A DNA stretch of 64,000 nt from the NCBI RefSeq assembly GCF_000014685.1, contig NC_008321.1, positions 3,655,001-3,719,000 of the forward strand, given 5' to 3'. Positions within the stretch are counted from its first letter, which is position 1, and each line of letters starts with the position of its first letter. Shown one piece after another: positions 34,467 through 44,299 of this stretch. The notes below the pieces were generated by a model, which worked only from the letters and a program-made list of their open reading frames with translations, had not been told where the DNA came from and ran no database searches. The stretch comes from Shewanella sp. MR-4. GTDB lineage: Bacteria > Pseudomonadota > Gammaproteobacteria > Enterobacterales > Shewanellaceae. A program made the translations under genes and the position numbers.

Positions 34467-35294
34467 TCACAACATTGAGTTTTGTACTAACCAGTCGTGT
34501 GCTTTTGTCTCACCCATTAATAATGTCAATGTGGGTGTGAGGTAACGTCCAAGATCCGGCTTACGCCAAAATAGGTATGCTGGCAGGGGTTGCAGCACTG
34601 TTTCACCAAAAGTGCGCTGCATTAAACTCGAATATTCACGCAGTACCTGTGGTTCGATTTGGACGATTTTTGGGTAAAAGTCGGCGACAAAATCACGGTA
34701 TTGGCTGTATTGGGCGATTTGCCCTACCTGATACCTTTTTAACACTTGTATCATCATAGGGCTGGACCAGTGAGACATATACTGCGGACTTGTTAACGCC
34801 GCAAGGTTGCGCCTGTGATATTGCTGCCAGGCTAAATCAAGATTGCCTTTGGCCTTGGCAACACACCAAATCAGATAGAGATCCGCTAACCATTCATGCT
34901 GGTAAGCTGTTAATTCTTTAGGTAATAAACTGCCTTGCAACGCGAGATTTTCAAGGTGCCCCAACTCATGCCACAGGGTCAACTGAGCCTGTTCTTTTAG
35001 GTCGTATTGGTAGGTAGTGCCATCAATATTGAGCAGTTGAAATTCTGGTGTTTCTCGCTCATTTACCAGGATTAGACCGGAGAAATGACTATCCTCTATG
35101 GGTAACACCATGGCACTGCGAAGCCCGAGCTCGGTTTGAAACAGGGCTTCGCTGCGGGGGAGTTGTTCACGGACCTGAGTTGGAAAGCTTGCCAGACACT
35201 GACTCAATTGCGCTAACGGGCAAATTAACGCCTGCTTGTCGCCAATAGGCACCCAAGTCAGGCTAGAGATCAGCGTCAGAGCAATGAGACTCAC
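34467..35294 (-). CDS. exported HExxH protein, putative metallopeptidase
   Basis: A 275-residue protein whose N terminus (MSLIALTLISSLTWVPIG) looks like a signal peptide. The zinc motif HELGH is at residues 109-113 (LTLWHELGHLENLAL), followed 20 residues later by EWLAD (E134). HExxH with a downstream ExxxD is the gluzincin arrangement. I do not recognise a named family, so peptidase activity is inference. The start is GTG, whose GTGA overlaps the hldE stop by four bases. Translation is therefore probably coupled to hldE, and the protein may act in envelope maintenance. Confidence 0.65.
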   Translation of the reverse strand: MSLIALTLISSLTWVPIGDKQALICPLAQLSQCLASFPTQVREQLPRSEALFQTELGLRSAMVLPIEDSHFSGLILVNERETPEFQLLNIDGTTYQYDLKEQAQLTLWHELGHLENLALQGSLLPKELTAYQHEWLADLYLIWCVAKAKGNLDLAWQQYHRRNLAALTSPQYMSHWSSPMMIQVLKRYQVGQIAQYSQYRDFVADFYPKIVQIEPQVLREYSSLMQRTFGETVLQPLPAYLFWRKPDLGRYLTPTLTLLMGETKAHDWLVQNSML

Positions 35295-36721
35295 TGTTTT
35301 GCCATGATATTTTGGATAATCGCCGTCGTTGATATGCCGTCTTCAAAGCCCAGCACTTGAACTTGACCGCCAGCGGCGATTACTTCCGCGCCGCCGGCAA
35401 TATCTTCAATCTTATAATCGCCGCCTTTCACTAAGAGATCGGGGAGCAGTCTGGCGATGATCCGCTGTGGCGTGTCTTCACTAAAAGGCACGACCCAATC
35501 GACGGCGGCTAATCCCGCTAACACCGCCATACGTCTATCCACCTGATTGACTGGGCGACCTTCACCTTTTAAGCGTTTAACCGAGGCGTCATCATTCACA
35601 GCCACGATCAATCTGTCACCTAAGGCTTTAGCTTGTTTAAGATAACTGACGTGCCCCGCATGCAGAATATCGAAGCAACCGTTGGTCATCACCACTCGCT
35701 CGCCGCGCAATTTGGCTTGCTCTAGGGCATAGGCAAGTTGATCTTCACTCACCACCCCAAAACCCGACTCACCGTGGTGCAGAGCTAAGGCTTCAATCAG
35801 CTCGATACGAGACACGGTTGAAGTGCCCAATTTACCCACCACAACTCCAGCGGCGGTATTTGCAATGGCGCAGGCCTGTGGCAGTTCAGCGCCCGCCGCG
35901 AGTGACGTCGCGAGAGCAGAAATCACAGTATCACCGGCGCCTGTTACGTCATACACCTCACGGGCCACCGTAGGAATGTGTAACTCAGGGGCATTGGCCG
36001 TTACTAAGGTCATGCCCTTTTCGGAGCGAGTGACTAAGATAGCGTCGAACTGGTGTTTATTGAGTAAGCCTCGGGCCTTTTCGAGCAGATCCGCCTCAGA
36101 GGTTACCGCGCCAACCACGGCTTCAAATTCACTCATATTGGGTGTGATGAGTGAAGCGCCATGGTAACGGCTAAAATCGGAACCCTTTGGATCGACAAGC
36201 ACTTTCACGCCTTTAGCGCGAGCCAGCGCAATAAAATCCTGCGGCTTATCGATAGCACCCTTCGCATAATCCGACAATACCACCACATCGACCGAATCGA
36301 GTAAGGCTTCAGACTGTTTAAGTAAACGCGCACTATCCTGCTTATCGAAGGACTCTTCAAAATCGAGGCGAATAAGCTGCTGGTTACGCGACAGTACCCG
36401 CAGTTTGGTAATGGTCGGTTTGTCGGCAATTTTTAGCCATTGTGGTTCAACACCCAGAGCTTGCACCCCAAGGGTTAACGCCTTAGCGGTATCATCCTCG
36501 CCCACTAACCCCGCCAATTGTACTTGGCCGCCTAGGGTCGCGATATTTAGCGCTACGTTGGCCGCTCCACCCGGTCTGTCTTCGACTTGGTTAATCTTCA
36601 CCACGGGCACTGGCGCTTCGGGCGAGATACGTCCCGTCGGCCCAACCCAGTAGCGATCTAACATCACATCGCCGACAACTAACACTTTGGCTTTTTCAAA
36701 TGCTGGCAGAGAAACCTTCAT
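35291..36721 (-). CDS. hldE: bifunctional heptose-7-phosphate kinase / heptose-1-phosphate adenylyltransferase HldE
   Basis: HldE makes ADP-heptose for the lipopolysaccharide inner core in two steps. The 476 residues hold an N-terminal ribokinase-type kinase (VLVVGDVMLDRYWVG; DRPGGAANVALNIATLGG; DVTGAGDTVISALA). The C-terminal nucleotidyltransferase has MTNGCFDILHAGHVSYLKQA with its HxGH motif. The start at 36721 gives a length almost equal to the E. coli enzyme; a longer reading from 36775 adds 18 residues. An lpxL-type gene diverges from it, so two LPS genes share the short upstream gap. Confidence 0.97.
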   Translation of the reverse strand: MKVSLPAFEKAKVLVVGDVMLDRYWVGPTGRISPEAPVPVVKINQVEDRPGGAANVALNIATLGGQVQLAGLVGEDDTAKALTLGVQALGVEPQWLKIADKPTITKLRVLSRNQQLIRLDFEESFDKQDSARLLKQSEALLDSVDVVVLSDYAKGAIDKPQDFIALARAKGVKVLVDPKGSDFSRYHGASLITPNMSEFEAVVGAVTSEADLLEKARGLLNKHQFDAILVTRSEKGMTLVTANAPELHIPTVAREVYDVTGAGDTVISALATSLAAGAELPQACAIANTAAGVVVGKLGTSTVSRIELIEALALHHGESGFGVVSEDQLAYALEQAKLRGERVVMTNGCFDILHAGHVSYLKQAKALGDRLIVAVNDDASVKRLKGEGRPVNQVDRRMAVLAGLAAVDWVVPFSEDTPQRIIARLLPDLLVKGGDYKIEDIAGGAEVIAAGGQVQVLGFEDGISTTAIIQNIMAKQ

Positions 36722-36811
36722 AGCGCTCTTATCTATTGCAGAAATTAAACCGTGATTGTACCTAATTTTCGACAAAATATGAGTTAGAATAAGCAGTAAT
36801 TTTCAAAAGTA

Positions 36812-37750
36812 GTGAGTATTTTTGTGGTCGAGAAAGCTGAGTTTTCATCATCCTTATATCATCCGAAGCACTGGCCCATGTGGTTTGGGGTGTTAGTGAT
36901 GCGGATTACCCAAGTGTTGCCTCTCTCGTGGCAGATGAAGTTAGGTAAAGGCATAGGCCGATTAGTCAAGGCTATTGCAGGCAGTCGAACCCATACCGCA
37001 CGCTGCAATTTAACCCTCTGTTTCCCCGATATGCCCGAGTCGGAGCGTGAAGCCCTGCTGACCCGCAACTTTGAAGAAACGGGTAAAGCGATTTTCGATA
37101 CCATCAATGCCTGGTGGTGGTCCGATGAAAAAATCCAACAGCATATGCAGATCACCGGCAAAGAATACGTTCAAGACACCTTGAATGCTGGCCATGGGGT
37201 GATTCTGTTTGCAGTGCACTGCTTACCACTGGAAATGGGCGCACGTATTTTTGGTCAATTTCAACCCGGTGTCGGGGTATACCGCCCACATAACAATCCG
37301 GTGATGGAATACCTGCAGGTCAAAGGCCGCCTGCGCTCGAATAAAGCCTTAGTACCTAAACGCGATCTACGCCAGATGGTACGTTGTTTACGTAATCCCG
37401 ATGTGATTTGGTATACCGCCGATCAGGATTTTGGGCGTTCGAGTGCGGTCTTTATTCCCTTTTATGCCGTGCCCGATGCAGCAACCATTACCGGCGCCAC
37501 CACACTGGCCAGACTTGGCAAGGCCAAAGTGTTGCCCTTCTTCGTGGAGCGCACCGAAGGCGATAAGGGTTACCATATTGAGATTATGCCGCCGCTCGAT
37601 AACTTCCCCGGCGAAGATGAACTGACCGATGCCATTCGCGGTAACAAAATTATCGAAGGGATTATCGATAGAAATCGCGCCCAATATATGTGGCTCCACC
37701 GCCGCTTTAAAACTCGTCCAGATCCAACGGACAAGTCCTTATATAAATAA
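36812..37750 (+). CDS. lpxL: lipid A lauroyl-type acyltransferase, LpxL/HtrB family
   Basis: This inner-membrane late acyltransferase adds a secondary acyl chain to the Kdo2-lipid A precursor. The 312-residue protein has a membrane-associated N terminus (WPMWFGVLVMRITQVLPLSW). The catalytic HX4E motif is H136-x4-E141 in VHCLPLEMGARIFG. The conserved GVYRPHNNPVMEYL and YTADQDFGRSSAVFIPFYA lie further on. The start is probably GTG at 36812; a second GTG at 36824 is possible, and neither has a strong ribosome site. The exact acyl donor cannot be read from sequence. It diverges from hldE. Confidence 0.9.
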   Translation: MSIFVVEKAEFSSSLYHPKHWPMWFGVLVMRITQVLPLSWQMKLGKGIGRLVKAIAGSRTHTARCNLTLCFPDMPESEREALLTRNFEETGKAIFDTINAWWWSDEKIQQHMQITGKEYVQDTLNAGHGVILFAVHCLPLEMGARIFGQFQPGVGVYRPHNNPVMEYLQVKGRLRSNKALVPKRDLRQMVRCLRNPDVIWYTADQDFGRSSAVFIPFYAVPDAATITGATTLARLGKAKVLPFFVERTEGDKGYHIEIMPPLDNFPGEDELTDAIRGNKIIEGIIDRNRAQYMWLHRRFKTRPDPTDKSLYK

Positions 37751-37793
37751 GCTATCGTTACGTCTGTTCGAGATAAGTGCTTAAAAGCAAATA

Positions 37794-37821
37794 AAAATGC
37801 CAAGCAATCGCTTGGCATTTT
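37794..37821. terminator. bidirectional terminator
   Basis: AAAATGCCAAGC pairs with GCTTGGCATTTT over a 4-base loop between the lpxL-type gene and nhaP2. Confidence 0.93.
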
Positions 37822-37916
37822 GTTATTTTAAATCTGTTGGTTTAAGGCATTGTTGAGGGCTTGAAACCCTAAGCATCATTTCCTGTTAAGCCCAGCATAG
37901 CAGGCTTAAGCACTGA

Positions 37917-39641
37917 TTACGCCTCAGCTGGTAAGCGAATACCCACATTGGTGACTTTGCCTTCATAAAGCCCTGCGACCACCCAATGCAGTGACTGCCA
38001 CAGGAACTGATCCCCAAGTACCGGATGTGAACCTAATTCTGCCGCCACTAAATCTGCGACAGTCATATCACCGGTTGCTTCGTCTAACTCCAGACCATAA
38101 ATTGGCGCCAGATCCAGCAGCTTAACCTCGGTATCGATAAAGAAGTCCCCGAAGAAACGTGGTACTTCCTTGGTTTCAGGCGCCTGACTAAAGAGGTTAC
38201 TCAAAGCCTCTAGACTCTTTTCTTGTCCTAGCACGCACAAAATATCTCCCGCTTCGAGACAGGTGCTGCCCGATGGGTGCAACAGTGTGTTATGGCGAAA
38301 TACCGCCGCAATCCGCGTGCCATCAGGCATAGAAAGACGTTTAAGCGGCTCGCCAATGCACCATTTGTTTTCACTCAACCGATAAACAAACACTTCCCAC
38401 TCGCTGCTAGGGTAAATTTCGACCCCAGAGCGTGAAATAGGTAATGGCTTAGGCGGTAATTCGACCTTGGCTAAACGCGCCGCAGTGGTAAGTGACGCCC
38501 CTTGCACTAACAGCGACACTAACACCACAAAAAACGCCAAGTTAAAGTACAACTGAGCGCCCGGTAATCCCGCCATCATAGGGAATACCGCTAAAATAAT
38601 CGGCACGGCGCCGCGAAGCCCGACCCAAGAGATAAACCAGCGGTCACGACTGCTAAAACTCTTAAAAGGTAGCAAGCTGAGCCATACGGCTAACGGTCTG
38701 GCAAACAGGATCATCCCAAAGGCTAATGCCAAGCCCGGCAGCCAAATGTCCAACAAGTCAGACGGTGTGAGCAGCAAGCCTAATACGAGGAACATACCGA
38801 TTTGACTAACCCAGGTCATGCCATCCAACACGTTTAAGATTGAATGGCGACCACGGGTGGGCTTGTTGCCAAGGAATAAACCAACTAAGTAAATTGACAG
38901 AATGCCACTGCCACCAAGTTTGTTCGACGCGGCGTAAATCATCAGGCCGCCACTGAGCACTAAAATCGAATACAAGCCTTCGGCAAGCTTGCTTAAATTC
39001 ACCAACTTCCACAGCAACCAGCCGCCACCGAGGCCGAGGAAAATCCCCAAGCCAAACTGCTTGATAAAGCTTATCAGCATAAAGCTTGCGGATAGCTCGG
39101 CGTCCACATTGCCTAGGATGGCAATCAGGGTCACGGTTAAAAATACCGCCATAGGGTCGTTGCTGCCCGATTCGATTTCCAGCGTCGCGCCAACACGCTC
39201 GTTTAAGCTGCGTCCCTTTAATAGTGAAAATACCGCCGCCGCATCGGTGGAGCCGACAATAGCTCCCACCAGCAACCCCTGCAGCCAATGCAAATCGAAT
39301 AACCATGCGGCCATCACACCAGTGATACTGGTGGTGATAGCGACTCCGAAGGTCGCCAACGATAATGCTGGCCACAGTGCCACCCTAAAGCTCGCGACCC
39401 GCGTGCGCATACCGCCATCGAGCAAGATAATGGCTAAGGCTAAGTTACTGACAAGATAAGCGGTTGAGTAGTCATCAAACAGAATGCCGCCGGGACCATC
39501 TTCCCCCGCTAAAATCCCTACAGCGAGGAAAATTAATAAGATAGGGATACCCAAGCGCGAAGACACGGGACTTAACAAAACACTCACAGCGGCAAGCAAG
39601 GCACCGATCAGAAAAAAACTATTGATGGAATCTGCATCCAC
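37917..39641 (-). CDS. nhaP2: potassium/proton antiporter NhaP2 (CvrA) type
   Basis: This CPA1-family antiporter has 574 residues: about 12 transmembrane helices (SRLGIPILLIFLAVGILAGE, LLDGGMRTRVASFRVALWP, VGSTDAAAVFSLLKGRSLNE, ESGSNDPMAVFLTV). A cytoplasmic tail follows, with a TrkA-C domain (about 400-480) and a transporter-associated C-terminal domain. NhaP2 proteins export K+ in exchange for H+, using the conserved aspartates in the STDAAA and SGSNDPMA segments. The tail probably senses nucleotides or ions. It is a single-gene unit with a terminator downstream. Confidence 0.9.
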   Translation of the reverse strand: MDADSINSFFLIGALLAAVSVLLSPVSSRLGIPILLIFLAVGILAGEDGPGGILFDDYSTAYLVSNLALAIILLDGGMRTRVASFRVALWPALSLATFGVAITTSITGVMAAWLFDLHWLQGLLVGAIVGSTDAAAVFSLLKGRSLNERVGATLEIESGSNDPMAVFLTVTLIAILGNVDAELSASFMLISFIKQFGLGIFLGLGGGWLLWKLVNLSKLAEGLYSILVLSGGLMIYAASNKLGGSGILSIYLVGLFLGNKPTRGRHSILNVLDGMTWVSQIGMFLVLGLLLTPSDLLDIWLPGLALAFGMILFARPLAVWLSLLPFKSFSSRDRWFISWVGLRGAVPIILAVFPMMAGLPGAQLYFNLAFFVVLVSLLVQGASLTTAARLAKVELPPKPLPISRSGVEIYPSSEWEVFVYRLSENKWCIGEPLKRLSMPDGTRIAAVFRHNTLLHPSGSTCLEAGDILCVLGQEKSLEALSNLFSQAPETKEVPRFFGDFFIDTEVKLLDLAPIYGLELDEATGDMTVADLVAAELGSHPVLGDQFLWQSLHWVVAGLYEGKVTNVGIRLPAEA

Positions 39642-40064
39642 ACATGCCTCCTTAACTACAAGAGTGTTTAGTTAAACGATAAAGAAATCACCTAGATTAA
39701 AAATGACTCAATTGAAAATTTTTGTATTTTTATACTAGCATAAAAAATGCAAATTAATGGAGTTTTAAATATTAAATTTCAAACATCTACATTGAAATAC
39801 TCCCTCATAGGCCGTTTCGACTAATTTTCATATAAAATCCAGTACAAACACAAAAACAAGCCGAACACACAACTCTCTCCACAACAAAGATAAAATCCTT
39901 ATTTATCAATATATTTAAAAAAAATATTCCACACAAACTTACGCTTTACGACCTAAATAGTAAGGATAACCATATGAAAATACACTGTATCTACTCGAAG
40001 CTGACTTAAATCCAATTTAACGCCGTAATAACTTGAAAGCGTAGATAAAATCCCCTTTTCCATT

Positions 40065-40122
40065 GTGTTATCGACATTCAAGCTCCTAAAGCTGTCACAA
40101 AGACAATAACTGTCATATCGAC
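40065..40122 (+). promoter_or_regulatory. three NorR-type enhancer sites
   Basis: Three GT-N7-AC elements: GTGTTATCGAC (40065-40075), GTCACAAAGAC (40094-40104) and GTCATATCGAC (40112-40122). NorR of E. coli binds three GT-N7-AC sites upstream of norVW. They lie about 80-140 bp before the sigma-54 promoter. Confidence 0.78.
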
Positions 40123-40202
40123 AATAAAAATTCAGTATCAAAAAGACAATTAGCCATAGAGTAAAACTTATATTTCCCTTTATTTTCAACAACAAAAATA
40201 TT

Positions 40203-40219
40203 TGGCACGTATTACGCAA
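40203..40219 (+). promoter_or_regulatory. sigma-54 promoter of norB
   Basis: TTGGCACGTATTACGCAA fits the -24/-12 consensus with GG (40204-40205) and GC (40216-40217) ten bases apart. Transcription would start near 40228, about 35 bases before the norB ATG. Confidence 0.8.
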
Positions 40220-40263
40220 TAGCAGGTGAAACGTATCAAAATGACGTTGCATCAAGGAGACTT

Positions 40264-42549
40264 ATGAGCAAACAAAAACTCACCGCTATCGCACTGTTAG
40301 TTGTGCTGATTGCTTCATTCACTGTCCTGCTGAGCATAGGCAGTGAAATCTATCGGGAAAAACCGCCGATACCCAATGCATTTACCGATGTGAATGGTCA
40401 GGTTATCTACAGCGAAAATGATATCGAACAAGGCCAATTGGTCTGGCGCTCCATGGGCGGCCATCAACTGGGGTCGGTTTGGGGACATGGCTCTTATGTT
40501 GCCCCAGATTGGACCGCCGACTGGTTACACAGAGAAGCCGAAGCTTGGCTCGATATTCGCGCAGAGCAGCAATATAAAACGCCTTTCGCCCAATTAAACT
40601 CCCAACAAAAGGCAGGGCTTGAGCAGGCATTAAGGGAAGATTTACGCCATAACAGCGTCGAGCCACAGGCCGATGGCACAGTGCTTATTCGCTTGTCTAG
40701 CACTCGTATCGAAGCGATTAACAGGGTCGAGCAGCATTATTTATCCCTGTTTGGGAGCGATCCAGAGCTTAGCAATCTTCGTGAACAATACGCCATGAAA
40801 GAGGGCACAGTGCCCGATCTTGCCCGCCGCGAACAACTCAATGCGTTTCTCTTTTGGGGAGCCTGGGCGGCAATCACTGAACGCCCCGATGCCCCCTATA
40901 CCTACACCAATAACTGGCCCTTCGATCCCCAGTTAGGCAATACACCGACCTCGGATAATATCGTCTGGTCGATACTCAGTATTGTGACCCTAATTGCGGG
41001 GATTGGCGGATTGATCTGGCACCATGCGAGCGGCAAACATGAAAGCCTGCCCAAGCCTTCGGAGCAAGATCCGCTGTTTTTCACTAAACCAACCGCCTCA
41101 CAAAAAGCCGTCGGCAAATACTTCATCACGGCAATTGGTCTGTTTTTACTGCAAATTTTACTCGGCGGGATCACTGCCCACTATGCGGTAGAAGGCCAAG
41201 AGTTTTACGGTTTACCAATTTCAGAAATACTGCCCTACTCTGTCACTCGCACCTGGCACACCCAATTAGCGGTATTTTGGATTGCCACGGCCTGGTTAGG
41301 CACAGGGCTATATATTGCTCCCGCCTTATCGGGTTATGAGCCGAAATATCAACGTCTTGGCGTTAACGTACTCTGGGTAGCCTTAGTCGTCGTAGTGCTT
41401 GGCTCGATGGCGGGCGAATGGATTGGGGTACAGCAGTATTTTGACCTCGATATGAACTTCCTCTTTGGTCACCAAGGATATGAATACATAGATCTTGGCC
41501 GAGTATGGCAAATCTTACTCCTCGTCGGATTACTGATTTGGCTTGCCTTAGTCACCGCCGCCATCAAACCCGCCCTCAAAGTGCAAGGCGAAATGCGCCC
41601 TGTTATTTGGGTACTCTATGCCTCCTGCGTGGCGATTGGTTTGTTCTATGGCGCCGGCCTCTTTATGGGTAAACACGCCAATTTAGCGATTGCAGAATAC
41701 TGGCGTTGGTGGGTAGTACACCTGTGGGTTGAGGGCTTCTTCGAAACCTTTGCCACTGCCGTTATCGCCTTGATGTTAGTACGTTTAGGGTTAATCCGCG
41801 GCCGCAGTGCCAACGGCGCCGTGTTATTTACAACGGTGATCTTCTTAACCGGTGGCTTGATTGGCACCCTACACCACCTCTACTTTACAGGCACACCGAC
41901 CTCGGTGATTGCCTGGGGCGCCATCTTCTCCGCCTTAGAAGTTGTTCCCCTCGCCATTATTGGTTTCGAAGCCATGGAAACCTACCGCCTGCGTAAAGCC
42001 AGTGGCTGGATGCAACGTTATCACTGGGCGATTATGTTCTTTGTGGCTACCGCGTTTTGGAACTTGGTCGGTGCCGGTATGCTGGGCTTCTTAATCAATC
42101 CACCTATCTCGCTCTATTACATTCAAGGATTAAACACCACGGCCACCCATGGTCACGCCGCCTTTATGGGGGTTTACGGTATGCTCGGCATGGGCTTGAT
42201 GCTCTTCTGTCTGCGAGGCCTCACAGGTAATATGCAGTGGAATGACAAAATGCTCAAAGGCGCCTTCTGGTGCCTCAATATTGGCCTAGCGGCTATGGTG
42301 TTCATGTCGTTATTACCCGTAGGGATTACGCAGTTTTTTGCGGTCATCGACCATGGATATTGGTTCGCCCGTTCGCCAGAAGTGATCCATAGTCCGCTGG
42401 TTGAAAGGCTGGTTTGGATGCGCATGTTTGGGGATGTCATCTTCAGTATCGGCGGTCTCTTAATGGGCGCCTTCTTGCTCGATTTGATCAGAAAAGCCCT
42501 GAATAAACCTGCCAAAGTGCAACAGGAAGTCTTACAAACAAATCACTAA
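40264..42549 (+). CDS. norB: quinol-dependent nitric oxide reductase (qNor)
   Basis: This single-subunit NO reductase of 761 residues (NorZ/qNor) reduces two NO to N2O with quinol in the inner membrane. The N-terminal NorC-like extension (GQLVWRSMGGHQLGSVWGHG) lacks a haem c motif, as in qNor. About 14 helices of the haem-copper oxidase fold follow. Conserved histidines are in TRTWHTQLAVFWIATAW, WRWWVVHLWVEGFFE, GTLHHLYFTG and THGHAAFMGVYGMLGMG. The preceding region has three NorR sites and a sigma-54 promoter, and norR follows. Without nitrite or N2O reductase genes nearby, NO detoxification is the likeliest job. Confidence 0.96.
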   Translation: MSKQKLTAIALLVVLIASFTVLLSIGSEIYREKPPIPNAFTDVNGQVIYSENDIEQGQLVWRSMGGHQLGSVWGHGSYVAPDWTADWLHREAEAWLDIRAEQQYKTPFAQLNSQQKAGLEQALREDLRHNSVEPQADGTVLIRLSSTRIEAINRVEQHYLSLFGSDPELSNLREQYAMKEGTVPDLARREQLNAFLFWGAWAAITERPDAPYTYTNNWPFDPQLGNTPTSDNIVWSILSIVTLIAGIGGLIWHHASGKHESLPKPSEQDPLFFTKPTASQKAVGKYFITAIGLFLLQILLGGITAHYAVEGQEFYGLPISEILPYSVTRTWHTQLAVFWIATAWLGTGLYIAPALSGYEPKYQRLGVNVLWVALVVVVLGSMAGEWIGVQQYFDLDMNFLFGHQGYEYIDLGRVWQILLLVGLLIWLALVTAAIKPALKVQGEMRPVIWVLYASCVAIGLFYGAGLFMGKHANLAIAEYWRWWVVHLWVEGFFETFATAVIALMLVRLGLIRGRSANGAVLFTTVIFLTGGLIGTLHHLYFTGTPTSVIAWGAIFSALEVVPLAIIGFEAMETYRLRKASGWMQRYHWAIMFFVATAFWNLVGAGMLGFLINPPISLYYIQGLNTTATHGHAAFMGVYGMLGMGLMLFCLRGLTGNMQWNDKMLKGAFWCLNIGLAAMVFMSLLPVGITQFFAVIDHGYWFARSPEVIHSPLVERLVWMRMFGDVIFSIGGLLMGAFLLDLIRKALNKPAKVQQEVLQTNH

Positions 42550-42572
42550 CCACAGCGATTAATCCGGTCTGA

Positions 42573-42610
42573 CCAAGGTGTCGTTTAGGCACCTTGGTTG
42601 CTGATTTTTT
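42573..42610 (+). terminator. terminator after norB
   Basis: CCAAGGTG pairs with CACCTTGG over a 9-base loop, followed by TTGCTGATTTTTT. Confidence 0.85.
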
Positions 42611-42742
42611 ATAGCTTGCACCGTTTATCGTCCACCACGCTTTTAGAACCATACCGCATTAACGGTTAGCAGTGTCTAAATAACCTGTGTCAATATAACA
42701 ATCAATGGTATAAATCAGGGAAGCCTCGCTGCAGGAGTTTTT

Positions 42743-44299
42743 ATGGCCCTTAGTCAAACCGACCTTACCCGTATCGCTCTGGATATCACCTCAGGTTTAG
42801 CCCACAGGGACCGCTTCTCACGCTTGCTCGATACGGTGAGAGCTAACCTGCACTGTGACGCGGCTGCGCTCCTCACCTTCCATGGACACTATTTTACCCC
42901 GCTGGCCATCGACGGTTTGAACGAGGATGTACTCGGCAGACGCTTTATCCTGAATGAGCATCCAAGGCTTGAGGCCATTGCCCGTGCGGGGGATATAGTG
43001 CGTTTTCCCGCCGACAGTGAACTTGCCGATCCCTACGATGGTTTGATCCCCAATCAAACAGGGGCATTGAAAGTCCATGCCTGTATCGGACTGCCTTTAT
43101 TTGCCGACGAGCAGCTTATCGGTGCCGTAACTATCGATGCCTTTAATCCCCTACAGTTCGATCAATTCAGCAATACTGAGCTTCGCAGCTTAAGTGCGAT
43201 TGCCGCCGCATCCTTAAGCAACGCCCTGCTAGTTGAAAAGTTGGAGCGCATGGCGCTCAATAGCCACTCGACTCATGTGCAGGAAAAAAGCCCCAACCTT
43301 AACCACGATGCCGAAATCATCGGTAACTCGCCCCAGATGCAAAGCTTGAATCGAGAGATAGAAGTTGTTGCCCATAGCGACCTTAACGTACTGATTTTAG
43401 GCGAGACTGGAACAGGCAAAGAATTAGTTGCACAGGCAATCCATCAAAAATCCGCGAGACAGCACAAACCCTTGGTTTATCTCAATTGCGCAGCGCTTCC
43501 TGAATCGGTTGCCGAAAGCGAACTCTTTGGCCATATCAAAGGCGCGTTTACCGGCGCCATCAGCCATCGCAGTGGCAAGTTTGAAATGGCCGATAAGGGC
43601 ACACTCTTTCTCGATGAGATTGGCGAGCTTCCGCTCACGCTTCAGGCCAAGTTGTTGCGGGTATTACAATATGGCGATATTCAAAAAGTGGGGGATGATC
43701 GCAGTCTTAAAGTCGATGTGCGTATCATTGCCGCCACCAATAAGGATCTGAAGACAGAGGTGCTGGCTGGTCGCTTTAGGGCCGATCTCTACCATAGATT
43801 AAGTGTGTTCCCCCTGCTGGTGCCGCCCCTGCGGGAGCGTGAGCAGGACATCACCTTGTTGAGCGGATTCTTCGCCGAGCGATATCGGCAAAAGCTGGGG
43901 ATGAAGCAGCTTAACTTCAGCCCCAGTAGCTTAATGTTGCTCAATCAATATGCATGGCCGGGCAATGTGCGCGAGCTCGAGCACGCCATTCACAGGGCAA
44001 CCGTACTGGCGCGCGTCTCGGCACAGGATGGCTGCTGCACCATAGCGCCACAACATTTTGATTTACCGTTTAAACAAAGCTCTGTAGAGACAAACGCATC
44101 GACAAGCTTAAGCGTAAACGATATGCAGCTTCGCCCGTTAGAAGGTGCCAGTTTAGCCCAAGCGACCGACGCCTTTCAGCGTGACTTCATCAAACAAGTA
44201 CTCACTGCACATAATGGCAATTGGGCCGCCTCGGCCAGAGCCTTAGGACTCGACCCAGGCAATCTGCATCGCCTCGCAAAACGCTTAAGGCTAAAATAA
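42743..44299 (+). CDS. norR: nitric oxide-sensing sigma-54 activator NorR
   Basis: NorR is a bacterial enhancer-binding protein. Its N-terminal GAF domain (about residues 20-170) binds NO at a mononuclear iron and releases the AAA+ domain. The AAA+ domain shows ILGETGTGKELVAQAIH, the sigma-54 contact loop GAFTGA, LFLDEIGELPL and the RFRADLYHRLSVFPL segment. A Fis-type helix-turn-helix closes the protein (NWAASARALGLDPGNLHRLA). The 518-residue length agrees with the family. It is transcribed after norB in the same direction, but a terminator lies between, so it has its own promoter. Confidence 0.95.
   Translation: MALSQTDLTRIALDITSGLAHRDRFSRLLDTVRANLHCDAAALLTFHGHYFTPLAIDGLNEDVLGRRFILNEHPRLEAIARAGDIVRFPADSELADPYDGLIPNQTGALKVHACIGLPLFADEQLIGAVTIDAFNPLQFDQFSNTELRSLSAIAAASLSNALLVEKLERMALNSHSTHVQEKSPNLNHDAEIIGNSPQMQSLNREIEVVAHSDLNVLILGETGTGKELVAQAIHQKSARQHKPLVYLNCAALPESVAESELFGHIKGAFTGAISHRSGKFEMADKGTLFLDEIGELPLTLQAKLLRVLQYGDIQKVGDDRSLKVDVRIIAATNKDLKTEVLAGRFRADLYHRLSVFPLLVPPLREREQDITLLSGFFAERYRQKLGMKQLNFSPSSLMLLNQYAWPGNVRELEHAIHRATVLARVSAQDGCCTIAPQHFDLPFKQSSVETNASTSLSVNDMQLRPLEGASLAQATDAFQRDFIKQVLTAHNGNWAASARALGLDPGNLHRLAKRLRLK

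Larger units (their letters stand above)
39642..40263. other. AT-rich norB upstream region
   Basis: 622 bp, strongly AT-rich. It holds three NorR-type sites and a sigma-54 promoter for norB in its right third, and must also hold the nhaP2 promoter on the left. An open frame on the minus strand (39953-40255) overlaps all the control sites and is not credible as a gene. Confidence 0.7.

Noticed and set aside
39953..40255. Open frame of 100 codons on the minus strand before norB
   Set aside because: It covers the NorR sites and the sigma-54 promoter, has no ribosome site and no recognisable domain.
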